From Paracraurococcus sp042666655 (GTDB lineage: Bacteria; Pseudomonadota; Alphaproteobacteria; Acetobacterales; Acetobacteraceae): a DNA stretch of 64,000 bases. Shown piece after piece: positions 7,870 through 16,641 of this stretch. Position 1 is the first letter of the stretch. Each line of letters opens with the position of its first letter. The notes under the pieces are model-generated. The model saw only the letters and a list, made by a program, of their open reading frames with translations, searched no databases and was not told the DNA's origin. The position numbers and the translations under genes were made by a program. The stretch spans positions 744,001 through 808,000 of the forward strand of contig NZ_JBHTDE010000001.1 of assembly GCF_042666655.1 (NCBI RefSeq), read 5' to 3'.

Positions 7870-9030
7870 ATGAACAAGCCGCTGACGACGCCGGTCACCG
7901 ACTACGGTCCGGAGGAGGCCGCCATGCGGGACTATCTCCGGGCCGGCGAGGCCCGCGCCATGGCGCTCGGCAACCGCGGCCCGATCCGCTTCGACAGTGA
8001 CGGCCGCATCCATCCCGACATCGTCGCGGCCTATTGGCGCTGCGGCTTCTATGTCTTCGAGGGCGTGGTGCAGCCGGAGGAGCTCGCCGATATCGAGGCC
8101 GACATCCAGGATATCCTGGCGCGGCTGCCCAGCGAGCGCGGCTCCGCGGTCGACGCGCAGGGCCGCCCGGCGCTGGCCGCCGGCAACGCCGCGCCGACGC
8201 TGTTCTGGGCGCGGCCGCTGGGTGACCCCATGGGCGGCACGGCGGCCGCCAACGGCCGGCATCCGGTGAAGATGTTCGAGCCGCAGGCCTCGTCCGACGC
8301 GCCGAAGGAGATCGTCTACCTCATCCTCGGCTCGCTGCAATTCTCCGAGGCCGCGCTGCGGCTCTATGGCCATCCCGGGCTGCTCGCGGTGGCGGCGGCG
8401 GTGAACGGCGACGACTTCGTCCCCTTCAACGAGGCGCTCTTCATCAAGGAGCCGGGCCGCGGCGCCTCCGTCGCCTGGCACCAGGATGGTGTGACGCATT
8501 GGGACAGTCCCGAATTGGACCAGGGCACGCACGGCTTCAACTTCATGGCGCAGCTCTATGGCTGCACCGCGGCGAACGGCGTCTGGGTCGTGCCGGGATC
8601 GCACAAGCTGGGCCGTGCCGACATCAAGGCGCGCGTCGCCGCCGCCGGGACCGAACGGCTGCCGGAGGCGGTGCCGATCCTCTGTGCCCCGGGCGACGTC
8701 GCCATCACCAACCGGCAGACCGTGCATGGCAGCTTCGCCAATACCAGCAAGGACTGGCGGGTGACGCTGAATTTCGGCTTCCACCGCCGGCGTTCGGTGC
8801 TGGGCGTCGAGGCTGGCGGCGTGCACAACGCCCGCGCCGTCTACGACGATGCGCGCATCCGCGAGCGCGCCCGGGTGATCGGCTATGCGATCGATGCGCG
8901 TGGCCGGCGCTTCCCGCAGGAGACGCCGTACCGCTACCGGCCGCATGTCGAGGGCGGCGAGACCTGGCGCTGGGATGCGGCGGCCAAGGCGGGGATGCGC
9001 GACTACAACCTGCTCGACCTGAGCATCTAG
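7870..9030 (+). CDS. Phytanoyl-CoA dioxygenase (PhyH) family protein
   Basis: A 386-residue non-haem Fe(II)/2-oxoglutarate dioxygenase. The facial triad is visible: His204 and Asp206 in VAWHQDGVTHWD, and His286 in NRQTVHGSF, with the 2-oxoglutarate-binding Arg probably in SKDWRVTLNFGF. PhyH members hydroxylate varied small molecules, so the substrate cannot be named. GGAAGGA lies about 8 nt before the ATG at 7870. The gene faces the ABC ATPase gene at 9086 convergently and is divergent from the sulfate operon. A link to sulfur scavenging through sulfonate-type dioxygenases is possible from position alone, but the sequence is PhyH-like rather than TauD-like. Confidence 0.85.
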   Translation: MNKPLTTPVTDYGPEEAAMRDYLRAGEARAMALGNRGPIRFDSDGRIHPDIVAAYWRCGFYVFEGVVQPEELADIEADIQDILARLPSERGSAVDAQGRPALAAGNAAPTLFWARPLGDPMGGTAAANGRHPVKMFEPQASSDAPKEIVYLILGSLQFSEAALRLYGHPGLLAVAAAVNGDDFVPFNEALFIKEPGRGASVAWHQDGVTHWDSPELDQGTHGFNFMAQLYGCTAANGVWVVPGSHKLGRADIKARVAAAGTERLPEAVPILCAPGDVAITNRQTVHGSFANTSKDWRVTLNFGFHRRRSVLGVEAGGVHNARAVYDDARIRERARVIGYAIDARGRRFPQETPYRYRPHVEGGETWRWDAAAKAGMRDYNLLDLSI

Positions 9031-9047
9031 GCGGTCCGATGACCGAA

Positions 9048-9061
9048 GGGGCGAAAGCCCC
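9048..9061. terminator. Small GNRA-loop hairpin between convergent genes
   Basis: GGGGC and GCCCC flank a GAAA tetraloop in the 55-nt gap between the stops of the dioxygenase gene (plus strand, 9030) and the ABC ATPase gene (minus strand, 9086). Outer sequences GGCGGTCC and GGTCCGCC can extend the stem with one mismatch. There is no T run. It may act as a bidirectional, T-less terminator. Confidence 0.4.
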
Positions 9062-9085
9062 GCAGGCCTGAACCGGTCCGCCCGT

Positions 9086-9868
9086 CTATCGCGCCGGAGC
9101 AATGAGGCGGGCGAAGGCGGCAGGCAGGTCCGCCGCCGCTGCCTGGTCCAGCACCTCCGGCACCGTGCCCTCGGCGCGCACGCGGCCCTCCGCCAGCATC
9201 ACCACGCGCGCCTCTTCCGGCACCTCCTCGATCAGGTGCGTGGCCCAGAGCACGGCCAACCCCTGGCTGGCGCAGAGGCCGCGCACATGCTGGCGCACCG
9301 CCGCGCGGCTCGGCATGTCGAGTCCCGTCGTCGCCTCGTCCAGCAGCAGCAGCGCCGGCCGCGTCAGCAGCGCCCGCGCCACCTCCGCGCGGCGGCGCTG
9401 GCCGCCCGACAGCGCGCGCACCGTGCTGCCGGCGCGGTCCGCCAGCTCCACGCGTTCCAGTTCGTGCAGCGCGCGGCGCCGCGATTCGGCGCGCGGCAGG
9501 CCGTGCAGCGCGCCGTGGTACAGCAGGTTCTCGATCACCGAGATGTCCGGGTCGAGCGTCGGCTGCTGGAACACCACGCCGAGCCGCGCCAACGCGGTGC
9601 CCGGTTGCTCGCGCATCTCGGTGCCGAAGATCCGGACGCTGCCGGGCGGCGGCGCGTCGAACAACCGGGTGATGAGGGCGAAGAGCGTGGACTTCCCCGC
9701 GCCGTTCGGGCCGAGCAGCACGGCGAATTCGCCAGGCATGACGCGGAAGGCGGCATCGTGGAGCACCTTGCGCGCGCCATAGGCGAAGGACAGCCGCGCG
9801 ACCTCGAGGGCCGGTGCGGCATGGCTGCTGCCATCCATTGCGGTACTGCTGTGTTGATCCGGTCGCAT
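9086..9868 (-). CDS. ABC-2 type transporter ATP-binding protein, PQQ/lanthanide-associated type
   Basis: 260 residues from the ATG at 9868, chosen because an AGGGAA lies just upstream; the ATG at 9838 has no ribosome site. Walker A is GPNGAGKST, the signature is LSGGQRRR, Walker B is LLLLDEATTGLD and the H-loop is WATHLIEE. Blocks such as ALEVARLSFAYGARK and LARLGVVFQQPTLDPDISV resemble the ATPase subunits found with PQQ-dependent alcohol oxidation genes and the LutE-type ATPase of methylotroph lanthanide uptake clusters. Its likely permease partner lies 3.7 kb away at 13561-14379. It is divergent from a TonB-dependent receptor gene. The transported substrate is inferred only. Confidence 0.85.
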   Translation of the reverse strand: MRPDQHSSTAMDGSSHAAPALEVARLSFAYGARKVLHDAAFRVMPGEFAVLLGPNGAGKSTLFALITRLFDAPPPGSVRIFGTEMREQPGTALARLGVVFQQPTLDPDISVIENLLYHGALHGLPRAESRRRALHELERVELADRAGSTVRALSGGQRRRAEVARALLTRPALLLLDEATTGLDMPSRAAVRQHVRGLCASQGLAVLWATHLIEEVPEEARVVMLAEGRVRAEGTVPEVLDQAAAADLPAAFARLIAPAR

Positions 9869-9996
9869 GCTTTTCCCTGCCGCAGCATCCCGCGGCTTCG
9901 TGTGCCCGGCAAGCCTCGCCGGCTTGAACCATCGTGCTATCCGGCGGATGACGCTTGTGTGTCGTAGCCGCAAGACGTGCCTGGCCGGGAGGGGAA

Positions 9997-12333
9997 ATGA
10001 ACGTTGTCAAAGGCCGCGGGGCTATCCCCGCGACATGCGTGGCGCTGTCCGTGGCGCTGCTATCGCCGGGCATGGCGCGGGCGCAGGACGCGGCGACCAC
10101 GCTGCCCACCGTCGAATCCGTCGCCGTGTCGCCGCTGCCCGCCGGCGGCGTGCCGCGTGACCGCATCGCCGGCAATCCGCGCAGCCTGACCGCCGCCGAC
10201 CTGTCGCGCGAGGGCCGGCCCGACCTGGTCGACAGCCTGGTGCGGCTCTCCGCCGGCGTCACGGTGAACGACGCGCAGGGCAACGGCTTCGCGCCCGATG
10301 TCTCCTATCGCGGCTTCGCCGCATCGCCGCTGGTCGGCACGCCGCAGGGGCTCGCGGTCTACCAGAACGGCGTGCGCATCAACGAAGCCTTCGGCGACAC
10401 GGTGAACTGGGACCTGATCCCGTCGAACGCCATCCGCTCCGTCGACCTGATCGGCAGCAACCCGGTCTTCGGGCTGAACGCCATCGGCGGTGCCCTGGCG
10501 CTGCGGATGAAGACCGGCTTCGATTCGCCCGGCGCCCGCGTCGACATCTCCGGCGGGTCCTTCGGCCGCGCCGCCGTCGGGGTGGAATACGGCAAGCAGG
10601 TCGGCAACTACGCCGCCTACCTGGCGATGGAGGGGCTGAGCGACGATGGCTGGCGCAATGCCTCGCCGTCGCGGCTGCGGCGGCTGTACGGCGATATCGG
10701 CGCGCGCGGCGAAAGGGCGACGCTGAACCTGTCGATCGGCGCCGGCAGCACCGCGCTTGGCGGCAACGGGCCGGCGCCGGTGCAATTGCTGTCGGGCGAC
10801 CGGCGCAGCGTCTTCACCTACCCCGACCGCACCTACAACCGCATGGTGACGCTGCAGGCGCGGGGCACCTACGAGCTCGCCGAGGCCTGGAGCCTGGAGG
10901 CCAATGCCTATGTGCGGACCTTCCGCCAGCGCACGCTGAACGCCGACATCGCCGAGGCCGAGCGCTGCGACGACGACGATCTCGCCGGCCTGGTCTGCAC
11001 CGAGTCCGAGCAGGCGCTGCGGACCACGACCGGCGGCACGGTGAGCGCCGACCTGCTGGGCGATAGAGCGCCCGGCGCGGTGAACCGCACCGGCACCAAC
11101 ACCACGGGCACCGGCGGCGCGGCGCAGCTCGTCTCGACCGAGCCGTGGTTCGGCCGTCCGGCGCGCGTCGTGTTCGGCGCCAGCTACGACCATGCCAGCA
11201 CGGATTTCTCGGGCAGCACCGAATTCGGCAGCGTCACCGCGGACCGCACCGTGGCCCCCAGCGGGCTGATCCTCGACACGCCGGGCAGCGGCATCCAACC
11301 GGTGCAGCTGAAGACCACCAACGCGACCTGGGGCATCTTCGGCACCGGCACCTGGGAGCTGACCTCGCGCCTGGCGGCGACGCTCGGCGGCCGCTTCAAC
11401 ACCACGCAGGTGCAATTGCGCGACCAGATCGGCACCTCGCTCAACGGCGACCACAGCTATTCGCGCTTCAACCCGCAGGCCGGCCTGACCTACCGGGTGC
11501 TCGACCGCGTCACCGCCTATGCCGGCTATGCCGAGGCGAACCGGGCGCCGACGCCGGCGGAACTGGCCTGCGCCGACCCGCTGCAGCCCTGCACGCTGGG
11601 CGCCTTCTTCCTGTCGGACCCGCCGCTGAAGCAGGTGGTCAGCCGCACGGTGGAGGCCGGCCTGCGCGGCACGCTGCCGCCGGCCTGGTTCGGCGGCCGG
11701 GCGAACTGGAATCTCGGCATCTTCCGCACCGACCTGACCGACGACATCCTTCTGGTACAAAGCGAGATCCAGGGCCGCGGCTACTTCCAGAATTCCGGCG
11801 ACACCCGGCGGCAGGGGATCGAGGCCGGGGTGACCTGGCGCGACGAGAGGCTGGCGCTGGCGCTCGACTATGCGTTGATCGACGCGACCTTCCGCACCGC
11901 GCAACGGTTGCCGAGCCCGAACAACCCCTTCGCCGATGCCGATGGTGCCATCCCGGTGCAGGTCGGCGACCAGATCCCCGGCATCCCGCGCCAGCGGCTG
12001 CGCTTCGATGCGGAATGGCGGGCGACGGAGATCTGGCGCATCGGCGGCACCGTCATCGCCAATGGCAGCCAGTACCTGCGCGGCGACGAGGCGAACCTGG
12101 TGAAGCCGCTGGCTTCTTACGCCACGGTCAACCTGCGCACCAGCGTGCAGCTCGCGCCGGGGATCGAGGCCTATGGCGTGGTGCGCAACCTGCTTGACCA
12201 GAAGTCGTCCAGCTTCGGCACCTTCTATGACCTGGAAACGGCGGGCGCGCTCAACCTCGGGCTGACCGATCCACGCACGGTGACGCCGAACCTGGCGCGC
12301 GCCTTCTATGGCGGGATGCGCTTCGTCTTCTGA
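9997..12333 (+). CDS. TonB-dependent outer-membrane receptor
   Basis: A 778-residue receptor. A signal peptide of about 29 residues ends at ARAQD. The plug domain (about 45-165) has the usual order: SLTAADLSREGRPDLVDSL, then YRGFAASPLVGTPQGLAVY, then RSVDLIGSNPVFGLNAIGG. The rest is a 22-strand-type beta barrel ending in a terminal aromatic (GMRFVF). The ATG at 9997 follows GGGAGGGG. It lies between an ABC-2 ATPase and TonB, and convergently touches tonB with a 3-nt gap. The plug style is like receptors near PQQ/lanthanide systems. A siderophore or other metallophore is the alternative ligand. Receptor identity is firm, ligand unknown. Confidence 0.9.
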   Translation: MNVVKGRGAIPATCVALSVALLSPGMARAQDAATTLPTVESVAVSPLPAGGVPRDRIAGNPRSLTAADLSREGRPDLVDSLVRLSAGVTVNDAQGNGFAPDVSYRGFAASPLVGTPQGLAVYQNGVRINEAFGDTVNWDLIPSNAIRSVDLIGSNPVFGLNAIGGALALRMKTGFDSPGARVDISGGSFGRAAVGVEYGKQVGNYAAYLAMEGLSDDGWRNASPSRLRRLYGDIGARGERATLNLSIGAGSTALGGNGPAPVQLLSGDRRSVFTYPDRTYNRMVTLQARGTYELAEAWSLEANAYVRTFRQRTLNADIAEAERCDDDDLAGLVCTESEQALRTTTGGTVSADLLGDRAPGAVNRTGTNTTGTGGAAQLVSTEPWFGRPARVVFGASYDHASTDFSGSTEFGSVTADRTVAPSGLILDTPGSGIQPVQLKTTNATWGIFGTGTWELTSRLAATLGGRFNTTQVQLRDQIGTSLNGDHSYSRFNPQAGLTYRVLDRVTAYAGYAEANRAPTPAELACADPLQPCTLGAFFLSDPPLKQVVSRTVEAGLRGTLPPAWFGGRANWNLGIFRTDLTDDILLVQSEIQGRGYFQNSGDTRRQGIEAGVTWRDERLALALDYALIDATFRTAQRLPSPNNPFADADGAIPVQVGDQIPGIPRQRLRFDAEWRATEIWRIGGTVIANGSQYLRGDEANLVKPLASYATVNLRTSVQLAPGIEAYGVVRNLLDQKSSSFGTFYDLETAGALNLGLTDPRTVTPNLARAFYGGMRFVF

Positions 12334-12336
12334 GCG

Positions 12337-13215
12337 CTACTCGTCGAGCCGGAAGCGCACCGGTACCTCGACCCAGGCCTCGATCGCCCGGCCGCCCTGC
12401 AGGGCCGGCGCGATCTCCCAGCGCCGCGCCGCGGCCTGCGCCGCCTCGTCCAGCAGGCGGTTGCCGGCGGAACGCAGCAGGCGGATCTCCTGCGTCGTGC
12501 CATCGGCGGTGACCCGCAGGCGCAGCAGCGCGGTGCCTTCGATGCCGGCGTCGCGCGCACGGTCCGGATAGGGCGGCGGCGCCGGCGGGCGGCGGAAGCG
12601 TGGCGCGCCGGACAGCACGGGGATGGCCGTCGGCTCGACGGCAGGCGCCGGCATCGCGATGGCTGCCTGCTGCGCGGCGGCCGGCACGGGCGCACGTGCC
12701 GCGGCACGGGGCGGCGCCGGCGGCAAGGGCGGCGGCAGCGGCAAGGCCGCGGCTTGCGCGGCCGCGGGGGCAGGATGCGGCACCGCCAGGCTTGCGGTCT
12801 GCGTCGGTGCCGCGAAAAGCGCCGTGGGGTCGGCCGGCAGTTCCGCCGCTTCCATCTCGGGGATCGGCAGCGGCGGCAGGCCGATGGGTGTGGGCGCCGG
12901 CGCTGCCGGCATGGCCGGCGCGCCGACCTGCGTCGCCAGCGCATCCTCCGGCTCGATGCCATCGGCCGCCGGCCCTAGCGGCGCGATGTCCGCCGAGATG
13001 CCCGGTCTCGCCGCCGCCGGCGCTTCGGCTTCGGCGGTTGCCGCCGGCGGCAGCCATAGCATCTGCACCACCGGCCCCGCACCGGGCGGCGCCGGCGTCG
13101 TGCGCCAGGCGAGCGCGGCGAAGGTCAGCGCGCCGGCGGCGGCATGCAGCACGACCGAGCCGGCCAGCCCGGCGCCGAGCGGCCGCTTGCTGCGCGTCGC
13201 GCGCCGTTGCGTCAT
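12337..13215 (-). CDS. tonB: TonB family energy-transducing protein
   Basis: 292 residues from the ATG at 13215, with GGAGA about 10 nt upstream. A single N-terminal membrane segment (about residues 16-36, LAGSVVLHAAAGALTF) is followed by a long Pro/Ala-rich periplasmic linker and a C-terminal TonB domain from about 210. That domain reads PPPYPDRARDAGIEGTALL and ends VEVPVRFRLDE. It carries proton-motive energy from ExbB-ExbD to outer-membrane receptors. No exbB or exbD is present in the window. It is probably dedicated to the receptor encoded convergently next to it, as seen in other TonB/receptor pairs; this is inference. Confidence 0.88.
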   Translation of the reverse strand: MTQRRATRSKRPLGAGLAGSVVLHAAAGALTFAALAWRTTPAPPGAGPVVQMLWLPPAATAEAEAPAAARPGISADIAPLGPAADGIEPEDALATQVGAPAMPAAPAPTPIGLPPLPIPEMEAAELPADPTALFAAPTQTASLAVPHPAPAAAQAAALPLPPPLPPAPPRAAARAPVPAAAQQAAIAMPAPAVEPTAIPVLSGAPRFRRPPAPPPYPDRARDAGIEGTALLRLRVTADGTTQEIRLLRSAGNRLLDEAAQAAARRWEIAPALQGGRAIEAWVEVPVRFRLDE

Positions 13216-13560
13216 GCCTGCACGTTCTCCCCGCGCCTGCATCGCGGCGCTTGCCGGCATGCTGCAACGCCAGCGCCGCCAAGGCCAACCGGCGCCGTGG
13301 CCGCATGCTTCGCGTTCGCGCGAGCAGGCCTCGGCTGCCAAGATCGCGCCACAGGGTGCCCGACCGAACTCCGGGGCCCCGATATCCTCCGCGCGGTCAC
13401 ATGCCCCGCCGGGTTCGGGCGAATGGCGGCTCCCCGCCCGAATGCCGCGCCGACGAAGCCGGGCAAGGCCGGGCGCCAGGGACTGCAGCGGGGCTGGACG
13501 CCAGACACGTCAAACCCCGCCGCCTGCCCCGCTAAGGACAGCGTCGTTGCGAACCGCGCC
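13216..13560. other. 345-nt gap without recognisable gene
   Basis: The stretch lies between the end of the ABC-2 permease gene and the start of tonB, both on the minus strand. Overlapping open frames exist in all directions but none has a family signature or a convincing ribosome site. A minus-strand TTGACG occurs about 290 nt upstream of tonB without a clear -10. No riboswitch consensus was recognised. It probably holds the tonB leader and promoter. Confidence 0.4.
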
Positions 13561-14379
13561 TCACGCCGCAGCGCGCCGTGCCAGCATGCCGCGCTGCGGG
13601 TCGTAGCCGAGGACCGCTGCGCCGCCGAAGACCAGCAGCGCCACCGTCACCGCGGCGCAGGAGACCGGATCGAATTTCCCGTAGAGCGCGAAACGGATGA
13701 GCTCGACCGCCTGGGTGAAGGGATTGGCCTGGCAGATGTACCACAGCGGCAGGCTGGCCTCCTGCACCCGCCAGAGCGGATAGAGCGCGGAGGAGGCGAA
13801 GAACATCGGGAAGATGACGAAATTCATCACCCCGGCGAAATTCTCCAGCTGCTTGATCCAGGACGACAGCAGCAGCCCGAGCGCGCCGAGCATCATCCCC
13901 GCCAGGACCAGCGCCGGCAGCACGGTGAGATAGCCGATCAGCGGCGGCTCGACCTCCCAGAACCGCGCCACGATCAGGAACACATAGACCTGGGCGATGC
14001 CGACCAGCACGGCGGCCAGCAGCTTGCAGAACAGCAGCCACCAGCGCGGCAGCGGGCTGGTCAGCAGCACGCGCATGCTGCCGACCTCGCGGTCGTAGAC
14101 CATGGACAGGCTGGACTGCATGCCCTGGAACAGCAGCACCATGCCGGCCAGGCCGGGGACGATGTAGACCTCGTACAGCACGTAGGTCTCGTAGGGCGGG
14201 CTGATCGAGACGCCGAGCACGAAGCGGAAGCCGGCGGCGAAGATCGCCAGCCAGACCAGCGGGCGAACGAGAGCGGAGAAGAAGCGGCCGCGCTGGTGGA
14301 TGAAGCGCAGGGCTTCCCGCCGGACGATGCCGGACAGGCAGCGGAGCCAGCCGGCGGCGGGGATTCCGGTGTGTTGCAT
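13561..14379 (-). CDS. ABC-2 type transporter permease, PQQ/lanthanide-associated type
   Basis: A 272-residue inner-membrane protein with six hydrophobic segments. It has the block GRFFSALVRPLVWLAIFAAG, then GMQSSLSMVYDREVGSMRVL, then QLENFAGVMNFVIFPMFFAS. These are strongly reminiscent of permeases annotated with PQQ-dependent alcohol catabolism, and of LutF-type permeases of lanthanide transport clusters. The ATG at 14379 follows GGAGG by 6 nt. Its ATPase partner is almost certainly the 9086-9868 gene, so a receptor and TonB have come to lie between the two halves of one transporter. Divergent from the DUF3297 gene across 131 nt. Confidence 0.85.
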   Translation of the reverse strand: MQHTGIPAAGWLRCLSGIVRREALRFIHQRGRFFSALVRPLVWLAIFAAGFRFVLGVSISPPYETYVLYEVYIVPGLAGMVLLFQGMQSSLSMVYDREVGSMRVLLTSPLPRWWLLFCKLLAAVLVGIAQVYVFLIVARFWEVEPPLIGYLTVLPALVLAGMMLGALGLLLSSWIKQLENFAGVMNFVIFPMFFASSALYPLWRVQEASLPLWYICQANPFTQAVELIRFALYGKFDPVSCAAVTVALLVFGGAAVLGYDPQRGMLARRAAA

Positions 14380-14510
14380 GCGTCGCCTCCCCGGCCAGTC
14401 TCGCCCGCCCGGCAGGGCTCCGCCAGGGGCCGGGACGGGCCAGGGGATGACATTCCGCCATGGGATGGCTAGGACGCTGCCTCGGCCCGTTCGCCCAGTG
14501 AGTCCCCCGC

Positions 14511-14765
14511 ATGACCGACACCCCGCCCGACCGCCTGTCCACCGATCCGGCCAGCCCCTTCTACAACGAGGAATTGCTCGCCCGCGGCGTCGGCATCCGT
14601 TTCAAGGGCGTCGAGAAGACCAATGTCGAGGAATACTGCGTCAGCGAAAGCTGGGTGCGGCTATCGGTCGGCAAGTCGGTGGACCGCCGCGGCAAGCCCA
14701 TCACGATGAAGCTGCAGGGACCGGTCGAGCCCTATTTCCGCGACCCCGAACCACCCGCGGCCTGA
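14511..14765 (+). CDS. DUF3297 family protein
   Basis: An 84-residue protein matching DUF3297, a small conserved family of unknown function. Recognisable blocks are TPPDRLSTDPASPFYNEELL, GVGIRFKGVEKTNVEEYC, SVGKSVDRRGKPITMKLQG and VEPYF at the end. No signal peptide, membrane segment or catalytic motif is seen, so it is presumably a soluble cytoplasmic protein. The ATG at 14511 has only a weak upstream site. It sits 15 nt before purU on the same strand and may be cotranscribed with it. Confidence 0.85.
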   Translation: MTDTPPDRLSTDPASPFYNEELLARGVGIRFKGVEKTNVEEYCVSESWVRLSVGKSVDRRGKPITMKLQGPVEPYFRDPEPPAA

Positions 14766-14780
14766 GCGCGGGCGGCGCCG

Positions 14781-15635
14781 TTGACCCAGCATGTCCTGAC
14801 GCTGTCCTGCCCCAACCGGCCGGGCATCGTCGCCGCGGTCTCCACCTTCCTGTTCGAGGCGGGGGCGAACATCGCCGAGGCGCAGCAATACGACGACCCG
14901 GAATCGCAACGCTTCTTCGCCCGCATCCTGTTCGACCACCCGGAGGGCACGGCCGACGAGGTGGCGCTGCGGGCCGGGCTGGCACCGATCGCCGGGCGCT
15001 TCCGGATGGACTGGACGCTACGCAACCTGGCGGAACGGCCGCGGGTGATGCTGCTGGTGTCGAAATTCGACCACTGCCTGGCCGATATCCTCTATCGCTG
15101 GCGGATCGGCGAATTGCCGATGGTGCCCTCCGCCATCGTCTCGAACCATGCGCGGGAGACCTTCGCGCATCTCGATTTCGACGGCATCGCCTTCCACCAC
15201 CTGCCGGTGACCAGGCACAGCAAGATGGAGCAGGAGGCGGCGATCTGGGCGCTGGTGCAGGAGACGCGGACCGATATCGTCATCCTGGCGCGCTACATGC
15301 AGGTGCTGTCGGACGGGCTGGCGGCGAAGCTGGCGGGGCGCTGCATCAACATCCACCATTCCTTCCTGCCCGGCTTCAAGGGGGCGAAGCCCTACCACCA
15401 GGCGCATGCGCGCGGGGTGAAGCTGATCGGCGCCACGGCGCACTATGTCACCGCAGCCCTCGACGAAGGTCCGATCATCGAGCAGGACGTGGAACGCGTC
15501 ACCCACCGCGACAGCCCGGAAGACCTGGTGCGCAACGGCCGCGACATCGAAAGGCGGGTGCTGTCGCGGGCGTTGCGCTGGGTGCTGGAGAGCCGGGTGA
15601 TCCTGAACGGGTCGAAGACCGTCGTCTTCAGTTAG
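14781..15635 (+). CDS. purU: Formyltetrahydrofolate deformylase PurU
   Basis: A 284-residue enzyme that hydrolyses 10-formyl-THF to formate and THF, balancing one-carbon pools and feeding formate to purine synthesis. An N-terminal ACT domain (about 1-80, beginning LTLSCPNRPGI) is followed by a formyltransferase-fold domain. The catalytic residues are visible: Asn190 and His192 in INIHHSFLPGFKGA and Asp228 in TAALDEGPI. The start is TTG at 14781; the ACT domain begins at once after it and no ATG fits upstream. The length is normal. The gene ends 5 nt before the convergent Bug-type binding protein gene. Confidence 0.93.
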   Translation: MTQHVLTLSCPNRPGIVAAVSTFLFEAGANIAEAQQYDDPESQRFFARILFDHPEGTADEVALRAGLAPIAGRFRMDWTLRNLAERPRVMLLVSKFDHCLADILYRWRIGELPMVPSAIVSNHARETFAHLDFDGIAFHHLPVTRHSKMEQEAAIWALVQETRTDIVILARYMQVLSDGLAAKLAGRCINIHHSFLPGFKGAKPYHQAHARGVKLIGATAHYVTAALDEGPIIEQDVERVTHRDSPEDLVRNGRDIERRVLSRALRWVLESRVILNGSKTVVFS

Positions 15636-15640
15636 ATCAT

Positions 15641-16615
15641 TCAGTCCGGGGTGATGTTCCCCGCCTTCACTACCTTGGTCCAGCGGGCGATCTCCTGCTG
15701 CTGGAAGGCGGCGAATTCCGCCGGGCTATTGGCGACGATGTCGAAGCCGAGATCGGTCAGCCGCGGCGCCACCTGCGCACTTCGCAGCGCCTCGGTCGCG
15801 GCGGCATGGATGCGCTGCAGCAAGGCCGGCGGCATGCCGGGCGGGCCGCCGAAGCCCTGCCAGGAATAGACGACGAAGTCGCGCAGCCCCGCCTCGATCG
15901 CGGTCGGCACCTCCGGCAGGATCGGGCTGCGCGTCTCCGCCGTGGTCAGGATCGGCTTCAGCCGGCCGTCGCGGATATGCGGGATCACCGAACCGAGGTT
16001 CTGGAACGACACCTGCGTCGTGCCGGCGATGAGGCTGGTCATCGCCGGGCCGCCGCCGGAATAGGGGACATGCGCCATGTCCGTCCCCGTCGCCAGCTTG
16101 AACATCTCCCCGGTCAGGTGATCGGACGAGCCGACGCCGCTGCTGGGGTAGGCGGCCGTCTTCTCGTTCTTCTTCAGCCAAGCGATCAGCCCGGGCAGGT
16201 CGTCCACCGGCACCGATTGCGGGTTCACCACCAGGACGTTCGGCGTGCGCACGGTCTGGGTGATGCGGGTCAGTTGCGTCACCGGGTCGTAGCCGAGGTT
16301 CGGCCGCAGCGCGACGTTGATCGCCCAGGTGCTGATCGGCGCATGCATCAACGTCGCGCCGTCGGGCGCCGAGCGGATCACCTGCCGCGCGCCGACCTCG
16401 CCGGTCGCGCCCGGCCGGTTCTCGACGACGAAGGGCTTGCCGGTGGTCTGCTGCAGGTATTGCGCGATCGACCGGCCGATGATGTCGGACGAAGACCCCG
16501 CGGCGAAGGGAACGATGATGGTGACCGGCTTGTCCGGCCATTCCACCTGTGCCCGCGCGCGCAGCGCGGGCATGGCGAGGAGGCCGCTGGCCCCCAGCAG
16601 GGTACGACGATGCAT
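15641..16615 (-). CDS. Bug-family tripartite tricarboxylate transporter binding protein
   Basis: A 324-residue periplasmic protein. The signal peptide MHRRTLLGASGLLAMPALRA has paired arginines and cleaves near ARAQ. Bug/TctC signatures are WPDKPVTIIVPFAAGSSSD, ENRPGATGEVGA and HVPYSGGGPAM. These proteins bind carboxylates such as citrate, tartrate or sugar acids. The ATG at 16615 follows GGGAGAA. No TctA or TctB membrane gene is in the window, so it is an orphan binder. It is the last gene of an operon after an IlvD/Edd dehydratase and an RraA-like gene, so a sugar acid or its keto-acid product is the likely ligand. Confidence 0.88.
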   Translation of the reverse strand: MHRRTLLGASGLLAMPALRARAQVEWPDKPVTIIVPFAAGSSSDIIGRSIAQYLQQTTGKPFVVENRPGATGEVGARQVIRSAPDGATLMHAPISTWAINVALRPNLGYDPVTQLTRITQTVRTPNVLVVNPQSVPVDDLPGLIAWLKKNEKTAAYPSSGVGSSDHLTGEMFKLATGTDMAHVPYSGGGPAMTSLIAGTTQVSFQNLGSVIPHIRDGRLKPILTTAETRSPILPEVPTAIEAGLRDFVVYSWQGFGGPPGMPPALLQRIHAAATEALRSAQVAPRLTDLGFDIVANSPAEFAAFQQQEIARWTKVVKAGNITPD

Positions 16616-16641
16616 GGTTGCTTTCTCCCGGCGAGGCTGCG

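Noticed and set aside
10060..11904. A 614-codon open frame antisense to the TonB receptor gene
   Set aside because: Low-complexity Gly/Arg/Ala sequence, no start signal; the receptor on the plus strand has signal peptide, plug and barrel.
13400..13460. GGGTTCGGGCGAAT-like stretch considered as a tRNA T-arm
   Set aside because: No matching acceptor stem, D-arm or anticodon arm could be formed around it.
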